From assembly GCF_001949145.1 (NCBI RefSeq), contig NW_019091399.1, positions 432,383-475,289 on the forward strand: DNA of 42,907 nucleotides. The letters are read 5' to 3'. The notes beneath the pieces are model-generated. The model saw only the letters and a list, made by a program, of their open reading frames with translations. It ran no database searches and was not told the DNA's origin. The stretch's first letter is position 1. Every line of letters starts with the position of its first letter. This DNA comes from Acanthaster planci. Its lineage: Eukaryota > Echinodermata > Asteroidea > Valvatida > Acanthasteridae. The position numbers and the translations under genes were made by a program. Shown here piece by piece: positions 21,335-33,829 of this stretch.

Positions 21335-24300
21335 CTATGGTATGAGCACAACTCTTCCCATGGCTGATGTGGTCTTGATGATGTAATCATGTGCTATAGC
21401 TGCATCTTGGAGAGGATACTCTTTACCAATAAATGGTTTGATCCATCCGCCCTCCATACCAGCCTGTATTGCTGCGGCCGTCTCCCTCGTATCAGCCTGA
21501 AATAGACATTACGCACAAATACTGACAAAAGGTTATAGATGGCACCATCATGTCTCCATGTGATTTTGAGTCCTAGTTTGAGGCATACACAATCATGGTG
21601 AAAATAGTAGCCTTTCGGTTAAGGACAGGCTTTACAGAATCTGTGCTTGGTCTTGACACAGGTTCAGAATTCAGAATTTGCATCTTGGCATGAATAGAAA
21701 AAAGCCCTTTTAAACTTGTTGCAGTTGAGCTCTGAAGCCTAATGACACTGTATTTGATTTGGATGCTTCCTTATTTATTTGAAGAGATGAAATCAGAGAG
21801 AACATGTTTTACTTAGAGGTGCTCTTCATTTGAATGAAGCTTTTACTGTTGAAATATTTGCCAGGAATTTGCAGTCTCACTTTTAATCAGTGTGACCTTT
21901 GCAGTATTGCTGTGCACTTTTAATCAAGAAAGTGCCCTCACTCAGCCTTCAGGAATAAGCTCTTTATAGTGCCCTGGATACCTCACCACACTCAAATTCT
22001 GATGGCATGATTCTTGAATAAGCTTTACCACTAATTGTGGAGCATCCCATACTTACTTCTTTTGTGGAACCCATGACACCAACAATTGAAGATTCTTTGC
22101 CCATGGTCAGTCGAGGATTGATCTCAATGCTGCCTCGATTCCCAACAATCTGAAATTCAGAAAAATGTATGATGTAATTTATGTTCAGCTTCATCTCTGC
22201 CAAGATAAACTGCTATGAAATACCATTCCATAAGGTAACAAATTTAGTACATGAAGTTAACCAATCATGGATGCAACTTAACATGAAACTGAGGCTGTAT
22301 CATAAGCTAGAGGGTTGAGAAGTCTAGTCTCCTGAAGGGGACGGATCTGATGAACAAGTAGTTCATAACTTTGCTAATCGATGGCAATCAATCTGAAGAG
22401 CATACTTGTACTACTCACAGCAACTGTTCCTCCTGGTGCTAGAATTTCTAGATCTCGTTGCAGGTTGACATTGGCAAGCATCTCTATCACAACATCAACA
22501 CCTCTTCCACTGGTTGCTTCCTAAAGATCACAGCAAATAACTTTTCTCCAGGCTTTATTTCATTTGATAATACACATAATCACAGCTACAACTACATGTA
22601 CATTGACATCAATATGACCCAACTATTCACTTAACTGTCACTGTGTTGAAACAGTCATGCACTCTGATACTGAAAACATTGTTCTGTAATTTTGGACAAA
22701 TTTCCTAACGGTTCTCTAGAATTGAGCACTTGAGAAGACTCACACAGAACCAGTTCGGTATTTCAAAAAGCCAAGGTCTTCTTGGAACAAAGTGCATGCG
22801 TAACTCAGCATATGGCTGCGCTAATAGGACTGACAATCCTGCATTCATGTGGCTTTTCCCGACTAGCCCTGTACTGGGCATGCACTGTTGGAATAACGAA
22901 CTGGCTGACTGGGATATCTCAATTTGCCTTGTTAATAATTTATTGTTAATAATGCATTTGTATGCATACATTGTGTTCTGGTGTGTGTTTCAAGATCTAC
23001 ATGTACATCAGGGGTTTTATATATATTAAACTTGTAATTTGGAGCATTATATTTGTTAGTGAATTAGCAGCAGCATTAAAGTCAAGTACTTTTCAAACAC
23101 CAAGTTATTTTTGAGTAGGGTTCATTTTCAACTGTTGAACTGGAAAACAATGGGCATTAGATGGAAAATACACTAAGGTAATCTTACAAAATACATGTAC
23201 ATCTGTGACTTTACACACTACCAGTTTTGTAAATTTAAAGGAGGAAAGTACCAAAAAAGTGTGAAACCATTTTAGTTTTTAACTTTTGTGCATATACATC
23301 CAATCATCACACACAATTTTCCCTATTTGTTTCAAGGAGGACGTGTACACTCATTTTAGATTTTATTTTCATTTCTGCAGTTGACTTATTAATACGTTGT
23401 GCATGGTTGTGTCATGAATAAATTGCAGTTTTCAAGAATTTGCGGGGAAACAAAGCCCACCCCCAGCAGCTTTTTCGAATAAGAAAATCCGACGTTAACT
23501 GGCTATCAAAGACTTGACTACAACACTGATTATCAGAGCTTACCATGATCTTGTCTGTATATCCCTGCTGCCTATGGTTGAAGATGTGATGAGCTCCCAT
23601 CTCTCCAACCAGTTTCATACCTTGCTCTGATCCTGCTGTGCCTAAGACAGTCATACCATAGGCTCGAGCAAACTGGACAGAAGCAATGCCAACCTGTACA
23701 TAGCAAGCACATGTCGCATCACAGAGATCCATGTGAAATGAAAAAACTATCATGTATAAAAATGGAAAAAGGAAGGTCAGTCTTTATATGTAGATTGTGG
23801 TACTTACTGAGCCGCTTGCACCATGAACTAACACCGTCATACCAGCCTGTGCCCGGGCACGTTGAACCAGTGCTCTGTAAGCAGTGAAGTAGGGAATACC
23901 TAATGTTGCACCTTGCTTGAAGTCCAACTTTTCATCCAGACCAAAGACGCAAGATTTATCAGCCACTGTGTAGTCTGCATAAGACCCGGTTAACGTTCCC
24001 CTGGTATACACTCTATCACCAACCTGTCAAATCAAAGAGATCATGCAGACTGTATTCATATCTCTCTATGGATTTTGAAGTTTTTCTGTTTTGCTGGTCA
24101 TTTTGTTTCTGTTTTATTAAACTGATTGAGAATAAGACCAATGTGGCATCAATCCTCACAACTGGTATCACACATTCTGATCAACCCACCCTTCATCCTG
24201 CCCTGTATTATAAGCTGGTGACCCATTACACTAATTAGATACAAAATTTCACTTAATTTTCAACCCAATTAATTTGTTACAAACTTCGTTTATGACAAGT

Positions 24301-25163
24301 ACAAATTGTAGTAACAATAAGAATACCTCAAAGTGTTATGACATTCCCTAATCCTCCCATAGTATGAAAATTTACAAAATGTACGGGTTTTGTCTGTAAT
24401 CTCCTGTCCCTTCACAAATCCAGTGAACCCTGACCTTAACAGTGGTGACCCCGGATCCCACTTCCTGCACAGTTCCTGCACCATCATTTCCAGGTGTCCA
24501 AGGTAGATCAGGTAGTTTGGCGTAAGCTCCAGCTCGAAGGTAAGTCTCCACTGGATTAATTCCAGCTGCTTCAATTTTGATCAGAACCTGTAATAAGGCC
24601 ATGTAAAAAAACAATAGGTGACCATCCTTTTCGCCCATAAAGGGAAGGGGGGAGGGTTTTTTTGTAAGAAATGTCCATGTGTTTAAATGCTGGCAAGTTT
24701 ATGTAGGATACTAGTACAGTTAAACCCAGCTTGATTACCCATGTTTGTGCATGCAATCACAACCTCGGCCAATAATTCGGATGCGGCCACGTCTGATTAG
24801 TCAGAAGTGCTGTTCTGTACACCACCCTTTCTTTAAATAGAAAGGAGCTCTGACGTGATGTCAGTGGATTGTCACCACAATCCACGATAAAATGTATTTT
24901 CTCTTGAGTTACGAATTGCCCCGGGAACGAATTGTCCTGGGTACGATTAGCTACTAGCTGTCCCAGGTACGACATGTCCCGGGTGTGAAATGTCCCGGGT
25001 GGGAGACGTCCATTCGAAAATAGGCCTTCAAACCTACCTGTCCAGCTGCCGGCTTTGGAATTGGCAAATTAGCTTCAAGTTTGAGGACTTCAGGCCCACC
25101 AAATTGAGTGACACGTATAGCTTTCATTACGGACCGGAAAACACCTGTTACTTTATTGGACAT
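21335..25163 (-). CDS. CRYZ: Quinone oxidoreductase (zeta-crystallin), 333 aa
   Basis: Seven exons on the minus strand: 25163-25038, 24587-24435, 24023-23808, 23693-23544, 22520-22419, 22149-22057, 21496-21335. All introns are phase 0 with GT-AG ends, and the stop is TAG at 21337-21335. The 333 residues match the usual family length. The protein begins [20 protein letters not shown] and has the GroES-like N-terminal domain ([25 protein letters not shown]) and the Rossmann NADPH site [19 protein letters not shown] at about residues 159-177, which spans the exon 3/4 junction. It ends [10 protein letters not shown]. The structural and catalytic zinc ligands of alcohol dehydrogenases are absent, as expected. 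By family, it reduces quinones one electron at a time with NADPH in the cytosol, and some orthologues bind AU-rich mRNA. The start could instead be the Met at residue 13 (MKAIRV). Confidence 0.93.
24911..25000. repeat. 16-bp minisatellite in CRYZ intron 1
   Basis: Head-to-tail units are ACGAATTGCCCCGGGA (24911), ACGAATTGTCCTGGGT (24927), a 26-bp variant (24943), ACGACATGTCCCGGGT (24969) and GTGAAATGTCCCGGGT (24985). The array ends 37 bp from the exon 1 splice donor. Confidence 0.75.
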
Positions 25164-26023
25164 AAATGAAGACTTCAGGTTTGTGATGTGGTTAGCAAGT
25201 AACCTGCGGAACACTACGATTCGTATGAATACGAGGACGGCATCTGAAAATGAAACAATCTTGCACAGAAGCTCTTGCTTCCGAAGTTGTGATCAAAGGT
25301 AAACAACCTTATGGTCATTCGTCTCTTGAGGGCGGGCTGCCGTGCATGACGTCCCCCACGCAAAACTCACGCTGCATTCCCGACTCGGATCGTACGCACG
25401 CGGCGGTATTATACGATCTTTGCTACAGACACTGCAAACATCAGATGGATGCAGTGTCGATCACACGTGCAGTAATATTTTCGCGACTTTGTGTATCATC
25501 AAGACAACACGTAAGAAATTAGTCTCTGAGGAATCGCTGGCACACCTACATGTACGTGATAAGGAGTATTAAAGTACAGTACAATGTGTTTTACTTTTGT
25601 TATTCCACTTAGGCCCCTACTTACTTTACGTTTACAGGAGCTACATGTAGGAGTGGGCCTATATGGATGTGATTCTACCTCCATGGCCTATAGTGCCTAG
25701 TCCTTCATTTCCTTGAGAGCATGGAGGAAGGAAAAGACCATGTTGAGAATGAGATCATGGAGGTAGACTAATCCTAGGAGTAGGAGTCGACTAGGATCAA
25801 CACTATGCATGCCTACAGTACATGTACATGGCCCATTTCTGTGAAAACGACATGAGTAACGTAAGTTGGCCTATGCTGCACCCACTTAGACATGTTAGAT
25901 TTTGGACACATCTTGGGGTATGATGATGTGCTCACATGCAACAAGCCAACTTCACTTTGGCGTGCTGTGCATATTTGAATGTTTGAAATATTTGACACAA
26001 CTGCATCAGGATGATGTAGATCA

Positions 26024-26278
26024 GGGCCCAATTTCATGGCGCTGCTTACTGCAAGCGAAAAATGGCACTTACCTTAGCAGAAAATTTTGCGCTTATGCCC
26101 AACATATTTCACGGGTTAGTGAGGAATTTTGGCTTGTGCGCATGCATATATCCCGTAACAGGATTCTGTGCTAAAGGGTTAGCGCAAAGGTTTTCTGCTT
26201 GCGCAGTTAGTGCAGAATGGAGATCATACTGTAAGTGCGGAATTCTGCGGTAATAAGCAGCACCATGAAATTGAGCCC
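26024..26278. mobile_element. MITE with 26-bp terminal inverted repeats
   Basis: The left end GGGCCCAATTTCATGGCGCT is the inverted counterpart of the right end, which in reverse complement reads GGGCTCAATTTCATGGTGCT. Similarity extends a further 6-8 bases. The element is 255 bp with no coding capacity. The interior has several GCGCAA/TTGCGC-type short inverted pieces. The target duplication is unclear. Confidence 0.65.
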
Positions 26279-26408
26279 ACTTAATAATAGTCTGAGCAAT
26301 TTAGACTCTACGAATTGCCTTTTCAAAGATTCGTAAATGGTCCAGCGAAACATGGCAATGTAACACACTGTATACTAATCAGTGTGAAGTTGCCAATTTG
26401 GTCTGGAA

Positions 26409-26467
26409 TCAACTTGCTCCGAGTCAACTCTGTCTCAGGTCAACTTGGTCTCGTCAACTCTGGAAGG
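26409..26467. repeat. 14-16-bp tandem units (TCAACTTGnnCTCGAG type)
   Basis: Four head-to-tail units: TCAACTTGCTCCGAG, TCAACTCTGTCTCAGG, TCAACTTGGTCTCG and TCAACTCTGGAAGG. In size and shape they resemble the arrays at 1068 and 24911. Confidence 0.6.
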
Positions 26468-26515
26468 TGGGCACATGGCTGCAGCATGAATAAAAATCTT
26501 CTGAGCTAGTTTCGA

Positions 26516-26792
26516 CACACTTTAGCATACCTGTATTAAAGTACATGTATTTCCAGAATTCTAACAATTTTTGTACTGTTCATGTAAATTTACTGACATG
26601 TGCATGAGATGCCTGGCCTTGTAATTAGGGAAGGGCAGGCACTTGGATGTATCATTAATTACTGCAGATGAGAAGGCAAAATTCTAGTCTTTGTTGCCAG
26701 ACTAACAAACTTTGGCATATAAGTATTTCCAGAATTCTAACATTGCTGTACACTATATTTACACATTATAGTCCTATACTGACATATGCAGC
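26516..26792. repeat. Diverged direct duplication of about 85 bp
   Basis: Segments 26516-26605 and 26706-26792 share ACTTT.GCATA, the exact block GTATTTCCAGAATTCTAACA, then TGTAC, ATTTAC and ACTGACAT.TGCA in the same order. The spacing of about 190 bp fits a local tandem duplication or two copies of one element. Confidence 0.5.
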
Positions 26793-29265
26793 TAATACAC
26801 AACACCCTTGGCTGGTTCCCTGTCCAGTCACACACTGCTTATGGGAAGTCATTGTTAGTACGGCTCTCACTCTGTGATGTGGGAGTTCAGTTATGCAAAA
26901 ATGTTGAGTTCACACACTTGCTACTGTCACTGTGTACTGTACTGAGTCCCAAAGCCTTTGCAGTTGCGTTAATCATGTACTGTATGTAGGTCTATGGACC
27001 TGCTTGCCATTTTTATTTGTTTTTTGACGTGCAAAATGAACGCTTTGAAAATGTACCCACAATGAAGAAAGTGAGTACTAATGTTACGCCTACTTTTCTG
27101 AAAATAAGTTTGTACATGTATGTTCATGTATAGTTAGGGGTAATACTAGAATTTATCAACTTCGAAGAACTTATGTGGAATGTGGGATTTTCAGAGATTT
27201 GAACAAGTGTGCCATAAATAAGGAACAGTCAGCTGAATTTGTGTCAATTTCTGGATGCTGTTGTGTTTGAATTTCAGGTTTTTAAGTCTCATGACACCAA
27301 AATTGTTCACAGAGGTGATCAATGGCATGTAGGTTATGTATAATTATATCCTTATTTACATGTACTTTACTTTACTGTACTTTAACTGAATGAATTCAAA
27401 TTTTTTCAGCAAAGAGGTTTGGCAGTGATGTATGAGGAAAGTCAAGGAAACGTCGAGAGTGGCACGTTAGAGACTCAACTTCATTAGGGCCAGGCTAGTG
27501 GACTATACATGTACCTCTGTATACGTGGCCCTATACTAAACTAGAAACAAGTGGAAGAAGGCTTAAACATTGGAATTAAGCTCCACGGCCGTGAACGTTA
27601 TCAGCCACATACAACAGGCATTTCTCAATTGCCTTTTTGATTAATTCACCCAGCAGGTTAATATGTTCCATTTGCCAAAATGGCGAGTTCCTGGCCATCA
27701 TGCCTGTTAGTGAATTATTTGTCATCTTGATAACATAATTTTGTTACAACCGTGATCTGCTCAAGATGTTCACTGGCAGTGGCAGTGAACATGTACAACT
27801 CCAGACACCAGGTGGTGATCTCTGAGAATGTTAATTACTGCACACCACATTAGGTGCATTCAACTAGCATCTATTGTGTGTTTGAATGAATCAATTTTTA
27901 ACATAAGAGTAGCTCCCTTAGGCTTTCATGCCTGTGAGAGTATGTACATGTAGTATACCCAGCACAGTCATTGCAAAACTTTGGGACCACTCATACAAAT
28001 GCATCAACCTGAAAAAAAACCAAACTTAAACCAATCAATCATGGCAACTTATATGTTTATTTTCAGTGTGTAACCTTCGTGTCTTGGTTAAACAGCCATT
28101 TGACTACATTTCCATGATTTGAAATGTTAACAGTCTTATGTTCTGTGTGCCCTCCTTTTTTCTGATTACCTTTTTTTTCCCCATGTTACCTTACAGACAA
28201 AATATTATACAATACCTACATTGTACCTTTGCAAAAAACGGAAATACATGTAACAATAAAATTCCAAGTGGTCTTGAACTTTTGCAAATGACTGTAGTTT
28301 AGAGTTCCCCTTCCTTGCATTTAATTTGGCCACAAACATGTAGTGTAACTGTGGCAAAGGCAATTTCCAGTTGTATGTTATATACTGTACATGTAGGAGT
28401 GTTACCCTCAAAAGGTTTGTGGTTAATGTGACACCCCCATTACACCTTGCATCATCCTTGTGGGAGTTCAGTTATGCCCTTTGGTTTTAGCTGGGCAGCC
28501 CCTTACATTGTATGCAAATTAGGGCCAGGACACTTCCCTGACCATGCTTTTTCCAAGTAACCTCTCAGTTTACAGGCTGGCAGTGAAGTGAGCACACCAC
28601 GTTTTCCTTGCTCCTTCTTTATTCGCAAATTCTGCCCCAAAAATCTGGTCTGCTGTAGACTTGGTTGTTTAAGCTTGTGTCCTTTGATTTGTAACTTTCC
28701 TTTTTTAGCACTGTTGTCGGCCATCTTTTTTTGTTTTCTTTGGGGGGGGTTGTTTTCATTTTCTTAAAATATACTCTAGTGGTTTTGTTTTCTTTTGGTT
28801 TTCTTATTTTATTCAAGTTACTTGATTCGTTCATCCTTTTTTCATACTTTCACATTTTGGTCTATGGTTTTATTCAAATTTTGATGGTCTCGATCAGGTT
28901 GGTCTAGGTTTTCTAGGTCTCAGTCCTTTGTTGAATTTTTCAATTAAAACCAGGGTAGCTTATTATTTAAATTTGTTTAGCCAAATTAAGTTGGTTCATA
29001 GATTTGGCCGTCCGAATACAGTCTTAGGAAATAAAACATTTTAAAAGTTTTTTGTGCGGAAATTTAAACTCTGTAGTTTTATTCGTAGAGTAATCTCGCA
29101 ATGGCTCCCTGAAAGATTTCAGTTAGTTTTTTGTTGCTATAAAGCGAGTTCCCCACACGTTTAGATTTTGTTCTTTTAGTTTTTTCCTTTATTCTTGAGC
29201 TATTTTTCCAGGTTACTTAACCAATAAACCATATGAGTCAACTTGTCTCAAATTTTCTAAAAATT

Positions 29266-29340
29266 ATAAAAATCTGATTTAAATTTTAAAAATTCGATTT
29301 AAATTAAAAAATCTGATTTTTTAAAAAAAAGATTAAAAAG
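29266..29340. repeat. AT-rich about 20-bp tandem tract
   Basis: Three imperfect units of the type AAAATCTGATTTAAATTTTA lie just upstream of the gypsy remnant. It is low-complexity sequence and no function is suggested. Confidence 0.45.
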
Positions 29341-29722
29341 TCAACAACTGTGGTAACCATGATACTCAGTGAAGCAGATCAGCAGAGACAAGTCAACTTA
29401 CCTGTCATGTATTGTTCCACATAACTGGAGTGTGGTTTTCTGCTTGAGTCAGTGATTGAAGTCTGAGTGTACATCATATGTACATGTATTCTTATAGGTT
29501 CTTTTTGACACACTGTGCAGATGAATGCTAAAAAAGCTGAGTTATTTTGGACCATGTGACTTGTCACAGCTGACACAGTGACTCAGCCATTCCGTGCTTC
29601 ATTTTGGAAAAAATTAGGTGCGCTCAATAGAAAGTATTGTTTCAAAGCCTCAAAGCAGCTGAATACAACTTGTCCCCCAGTGACGTCACCGCAACCATTG
29701 TGCTATCTACTCATTGAACATT

Positions 29723-31036
29723 ATGGATGTACTGGACGTTATTGAGAGAGTGAGCGCCAGGTTACGTGGGATCTCCATTCCACAGCTCCTCCAAGTATGT
29801 GGGTATTTGATGGTGGAGCACAGGGATGCTACTGAGAAAGCCAACGGTCACCAGAGACTGGTTCGCAAGGTCCTAATTCACATGAACAGGGATGAGGTTC
29901 AAGACAGCGAAGACAGAGGATTGGAACTACTTCAGGGTTTGAATGGTTTCATCGATGGATTGACGGGCCGTGAGGTCACTCTAGACGAAGCAGCCATCAC
30001 AGCCCCACCGGACTCATCAGAAAAACCTCCAGAATCAGATCGGCTTCAGTGATGACTCCCTCACCAAATCCCAGAAAGTCACCCTACCCCCAGAGGTACT
30101 CAGTGCAATTCGCCGGGAGTTCAAAATCTTCGGCCGAATCGGAGAACCAGGCCAGCGGGACAGGCTGACGTTCACAGGTTTGGCCCATCAGATCGAGGCT
30201 GCTTGAGAGAAGGGCTACTAGGACAGTAACATTATCCAGGGCGTCATCCGGGCCATTGTTCCGGGATCTGCACTGAAAAGCTACCTGGAGGGACGGGCTA
30301 AGGTGACCTTCTCCAGCTTCCGTCTCATCCTGAGATGTCACTATCAGGAGAGAGACGCCACTGACTTGTACAAACAACTGGCTCAACTTGCTCAAGACCC
30401 AAAGGAATCGTTGGAGGCATTCCCCCTGAAGGCGCCGGAGCTGAGGCAAAAGGTTATCTTTGCCAGTCAGGAAGCAGAGTCAGGTCTGTGCTACGACAAA
30501 ATGTTGGTGCAGTCAGTGATCTGACTGGGCTTAGAAATCATACCATCAAATCAAAGATGCACCCCTACCTAGAGGACCCACAGATCACTGATGAGTTGCT
30601 CTTCGAGAAGTTGATTAAGTGCTCCAGTCTAGAGGCAGAACGTCACAAGAAGCTCCAGCCCTCCAGGCCTGTAGTCGTCAATGAGCTACAACACAGCACT
30701 CTGGAGCCGAAACCTCAGCCAAAACCAGGATTACTGACAACCCAGATTGCTCAACTGCAAGCCGATATGGCTTGCCAGCCTGAAGATGCAAGTTGCTGCA
30801 TTGACCGACTGCCTCCAAAAGACCCAAGCCAGACAACCTTCTCGACGGACCCCCTCACACCGACCGTTCAACAGCCGTGGGTGCGGGAAGTGCCAGGAAG
30901 ATAGCACTGGCCCATCCTGTGATCACTGTGTAAAGTGTGGGTCACCAGATCATTTTGCCCACGGCTGTTGCCAAGGAAATGCCAACTGTCGCCTGGGAAA
31001 TGAGGACCGGTTGCCCCCGAGGGACAGGGAGTAACC
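29723..31036 (+). pseudogene. Gag remnant with CCHC zinc knuckle
   Basis: It starts at ATG 29723 (MDVLDVIERVSARLRG) and runs open to 30050. It then shifts frame and continues through a capsid-like region (PPEVLSAIRREFKIFG; LKSYLEGRAKVTFSSF; DPKESLEAFPLKA) with two in-frame stops. It shifts again at about 30490 (SKMHPYLEDPQITDELLFEK) and ends with a zinc knuckle, CVKCGSPDHFAHGC, of the exact form C-x2-C-x4-H-x4-C (about 30931-30972). At least three frame changes make it non-functional. Confidence 0.8.
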
Positions 31037-31099
31037 AGGCATGCCACTGTGTCCCAACCAATCCTCCCGAGTCACAACTAGACTTTCAGTTGCCATATA

Positions 31100-32067
31100 A
31101 CTGCAAGACAGGATCAGAAAGTGACAAACCTTGTCGGCCCGAGATGTACTGTTGACTGTCTGTTGAACGATTTGCCTGCGACGGTATTATGGTATACTGG
31201 AGCCCAAGTTTCATTGCTAAATACTGGTTGGCTTCAAGACAACCTGCCCAGAACACTGGTCCGCCCACTTTCCAAACTTTTGGAACATGAGAGTAACCTT
31301 GACCTTTGAGCTGCTAATGCCGCCCCGATCCTGTTCAAGGGGGTGGATAGAAATCAAGCTGAAGATGAAAACCCCGCAGATGTCTTCCCCTGTAACGTTT
31401 CCCACTTTAGTCACCAAGAACCAGCTCCAGCACCCCATCATTGGCAACAACTTTATCGAGATGGTCATTCAACATGCCGGCAAAGATGCTAGCCGTATTC
31501 TTGGGGTTGCGATGAAGAACCTGCAGCAGAGTAATGCTGACCGTGGTTCAACTTATCCAAACAAATGACTTGGAAGATGTATACTGTGTTAAGACTGGAC
31601 GACAGAACACGGTTGTCCCCAAGCACAGCAATGTTAGTGTGCAATGCAGGACATCTGCTGGATCCCACAATTGTAGGATTACAGGACTGTTTGAACCAGA
31701 TGTGGAGTGTCCATGGTCTTCAGGTCTTCAGTTAGATGAGTCAGTTGTTGACCTACCACCAGGTACCTGCTGTCCTGTAAACATTAGAGTGATAAACACC
31801 ACAGACCAAGACATCACCCTCAAACAGCGAACAATGCTGGGCCACATTCATTTGATTCATTCAGTGTGCCCTGTAGACCCCTCTGCTTTTACAGAGTTGG
31901 TAGCAGCACTCCCACTCAGCCAGCCCGCAGTGAGTTCATGTGTGTCAAGTGTGTCTTCTGACAACAGATGGATACCACCCGTGGACGTCAGCCACCTGAG
32001 TCCATCTCAGAGGTCGGTAGCAGAAAAGCCTCTCCAGGAGAATTCGGCAGCATTTGCCAAGGAATGA
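31100..32067 (+). pseudogene. Retroelement protease remnant and protease-RT linker
   Basis: The protease active-site region reads LWYTGAQVSLLN at about 31184-31219. The catalytic Asp of the D-T/S-G triad is Tyr here. A second conserved block (HPIIGNNFIEMVIQ) follows in another frame at about 31430. From 31534 an unbroken frame of about 175 codons (VPKHSNVSVQCR; INTTDQDITLKQRTMLGHIH) forms the linker before RT and ends at 32067. Confidence 0.7.
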
Positions 32068-33240
32068 CTCCAACCTGAGCAGCATCCCTGATCTTAAAAT
32101 GAAAATAAACTTCAGTGATACGACACCGGTTCGGAAGACATACATGTCCATGCCCCACCACTTATACCAAGAGGTGCACAGATATCTAGCCAATCTAATC
32201 AGCCACGANNNNNNNNNNNNNNNNNNNNNNNNNNNNNNNNNNNNNNNNNNNNNNNNNNNNNNNNNNNNNNNNNNNNNNNNNNNNNNNNNNNNNNNNNNNN
32301 NNNNNNNNNNNNNNNNNNNNNNNNNNNNNNNNNNNNNNNNNNNNNNNNNNNNNNNNNNNNNNNNNNNNNNNNNNNNNNNNNNNNNNNNNNNNNNNNNNNN
32401 NNNNNNNNNNNNNNNNNNNNNNNNNNNNNNNNNNNNNNNNNNNNNNNNNNNNNNNNNNNNNNNNNNNNNNNNNNNNNNNNNNNACTCATCACCTGTAGTG
32501 TGTGTACACAAGAAGGACGGCAGCCTAAGACTATGCTTCAATTACAGAAAACTAAACAGCAAGACGATCCCTGACCGCCAGTTGATACTGCGAATCAAAG
32601 ATGTTTTGGACAGTCTAGGCGGTAACCGCTGGTTTTCAACTCTGGACCAAGGAAGGCATACCACCAAGGTTTTATGAATGAAGACAGCCGCCCCGTCACA
32701 GCATTCATCACACCCTGGGGACTGTATGAGCAGGTGCGAATACCATTTGGGCTGACAAATGCACCTGCCGTCTTTCAAAGGTTTATGGAAACTTGTCTCG
32801 ATGGCCTAAATGGGAAAATCGCAATGACATACCTACATTACGTTTTAGTTTATAGCGATGACTTCCAGCACCACCTTGATCATCTATGAGAAGTCCTGAA
32901 GCATCTTCAAATCCATGGAGTGAAACTCCGACCAAACAAGTGTGAACTCTTCCGCAATGAAGTATGTTACCTTGGTCGGCTAGTATCAGCAGATGGCCAC
33001 AACGTAGACCCCTCGGACGTTGCCGCAGTCCAATCCCTCAGCAAAAAGAGGCCAGAAACAGTGGGTGATCTGAGGAAGCTTTTTAGTCTACTTGGATACT
33101 ATCGCAGTTACATTCAAGACTTCTTCCATATCACAAAGCCACTCTATGGCATACTACAAGCAGCGCCAAGTGTTGAGCCAGAAGCGATAAGAACCAAAAC
33201 GACCAAGTTCAGGGCAAGGCCAGCACAAAAACCTGCTAAG
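32060..33240 (+). pseudogene. Retroelement reverse transcriptase remnant
   Basis: RT begins before the N gap (VRKTYMSMPHHLYQEV) and resumes after it ([29 protein letters not shown]), then [20 protein letters not shown] and the palm. At the active site the sequence is [14 protein letters not shown]. The position of the catalytic Asp pair in the Y-x-D-D box reads His-Tyr, while the downstream SDD is a separate conserved feature. Stops at 32675 and 32887 and frame changes confirm inactivity. The connection region (EVCYLGRLVSADG; LFSLLGYYRSYIQDF) is recognisable. Confidence 0.85.
32209..32483. other. Assembly gap (275 Ns)
   Basis: 275 consecutive Ns within the RT finger region. The coding sequence on both sides is recognisable and the frame happens to be kept by coordinate. 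Any open frame drawn through it is an artefact. Confidence 1.
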
Positions 33241-33740
33241 CAGAAGGTTGGCCAATATCCATCAGAGAGTACTCAATAAACTCCTTGGACGTCTATCTTC
33301 TGATCCGATTATGGTATTTTCTGACTTTGATGAACCATACATCCTACACACCGATGCTTTTTGAGAAGGACTAGGCGCAGTTCTATATCAGAGGCAACAT
33401 GGCAAAGTGAGAGTTATTGCATATGGCTCTCGTACTCCGAGTCCAGCAGAGAAAAATTATCATCTTCACTCAGGGAAATTGGAATTCCTGGCTCTGAAAT
33501 GGGCCATCACTGAGAAGTTCCGGGACTACCTTTACTACTCAGCACCATTCACTGTCTTCACGGACAATAATCTCTTGACCAATTTTCTGTCTTCTGAATG
33601 CCACTGGGCACCGATGGGTTGCAAAACTTGCTGATTAACACTTTACTGTAAAGTATCGGCCTGGCAAAAGCAACGCTGATGCAGACACGTTGTCCCGAAT
33701 GCCCCTCGACATTGACAGCTATATAGAAGAATGCACAGCT
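33241..33740 (+). pseudogene. Retroelement RNase H remnant
   Basis: DPIMVFSDFDEPYILHTDAF, one in-frame TGA, then EGLGAVLYQ, VIAYGSRTPSPAEKNY, LEFLALKWAITEKFRDYL and FTVFTDNNLLTNFLSS show a gypsy-type RNase H. After about 33600 the frame changes and the end motif KYRPGKSNADADTLSR follows. The catalytic Asp in HTDA, the Glu in the E-x-x-A-(L/V) helix and the TDN Asp are still present, but the stop and frameshift disrupt the product. Confidence 0.8.
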
Positions 33741-33829
33741 GAAGTGTCCTGAGGTGAGATTAGAAATACTGTAAATGCTCTGCAAGCCCAGATCCAAGGT
33801 AAAGTCGCATGGGCTGACGCCATCAATGT

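Larger units (their letters stand above)
25217..29700. other. Intergenic region without a supported gene
   Basis: This stretch lies between the CRYZ first exon and the gypsy remnant. It contains a MITE at 26024, a short minisatellite at 26409, a local duplication at 26516-26792, T-rich tracts (28700-29000) and AT-rich tandem sequence at 29266-29340. The open frames are short with no domain. The CRYZ promoter must lie near 25170-25350 but no specific box is evident. Confidence 0.6.

Noticed and set aside
27769-27793. Hairpin TGTTCACTG/CAGTGAACA
   Set aside because: A 9-bp stem alone in repeat-rich intergenic DNA is not enough to claim a regulatory RNA.
30084-30449. 121-codon minus-strand frame over Gag
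   Set aside because: Antisense shadow of the retroelement Gag region.
32199-32541. Open frames running through the Ns
   Set aside because: Artefact of the assembly gap.
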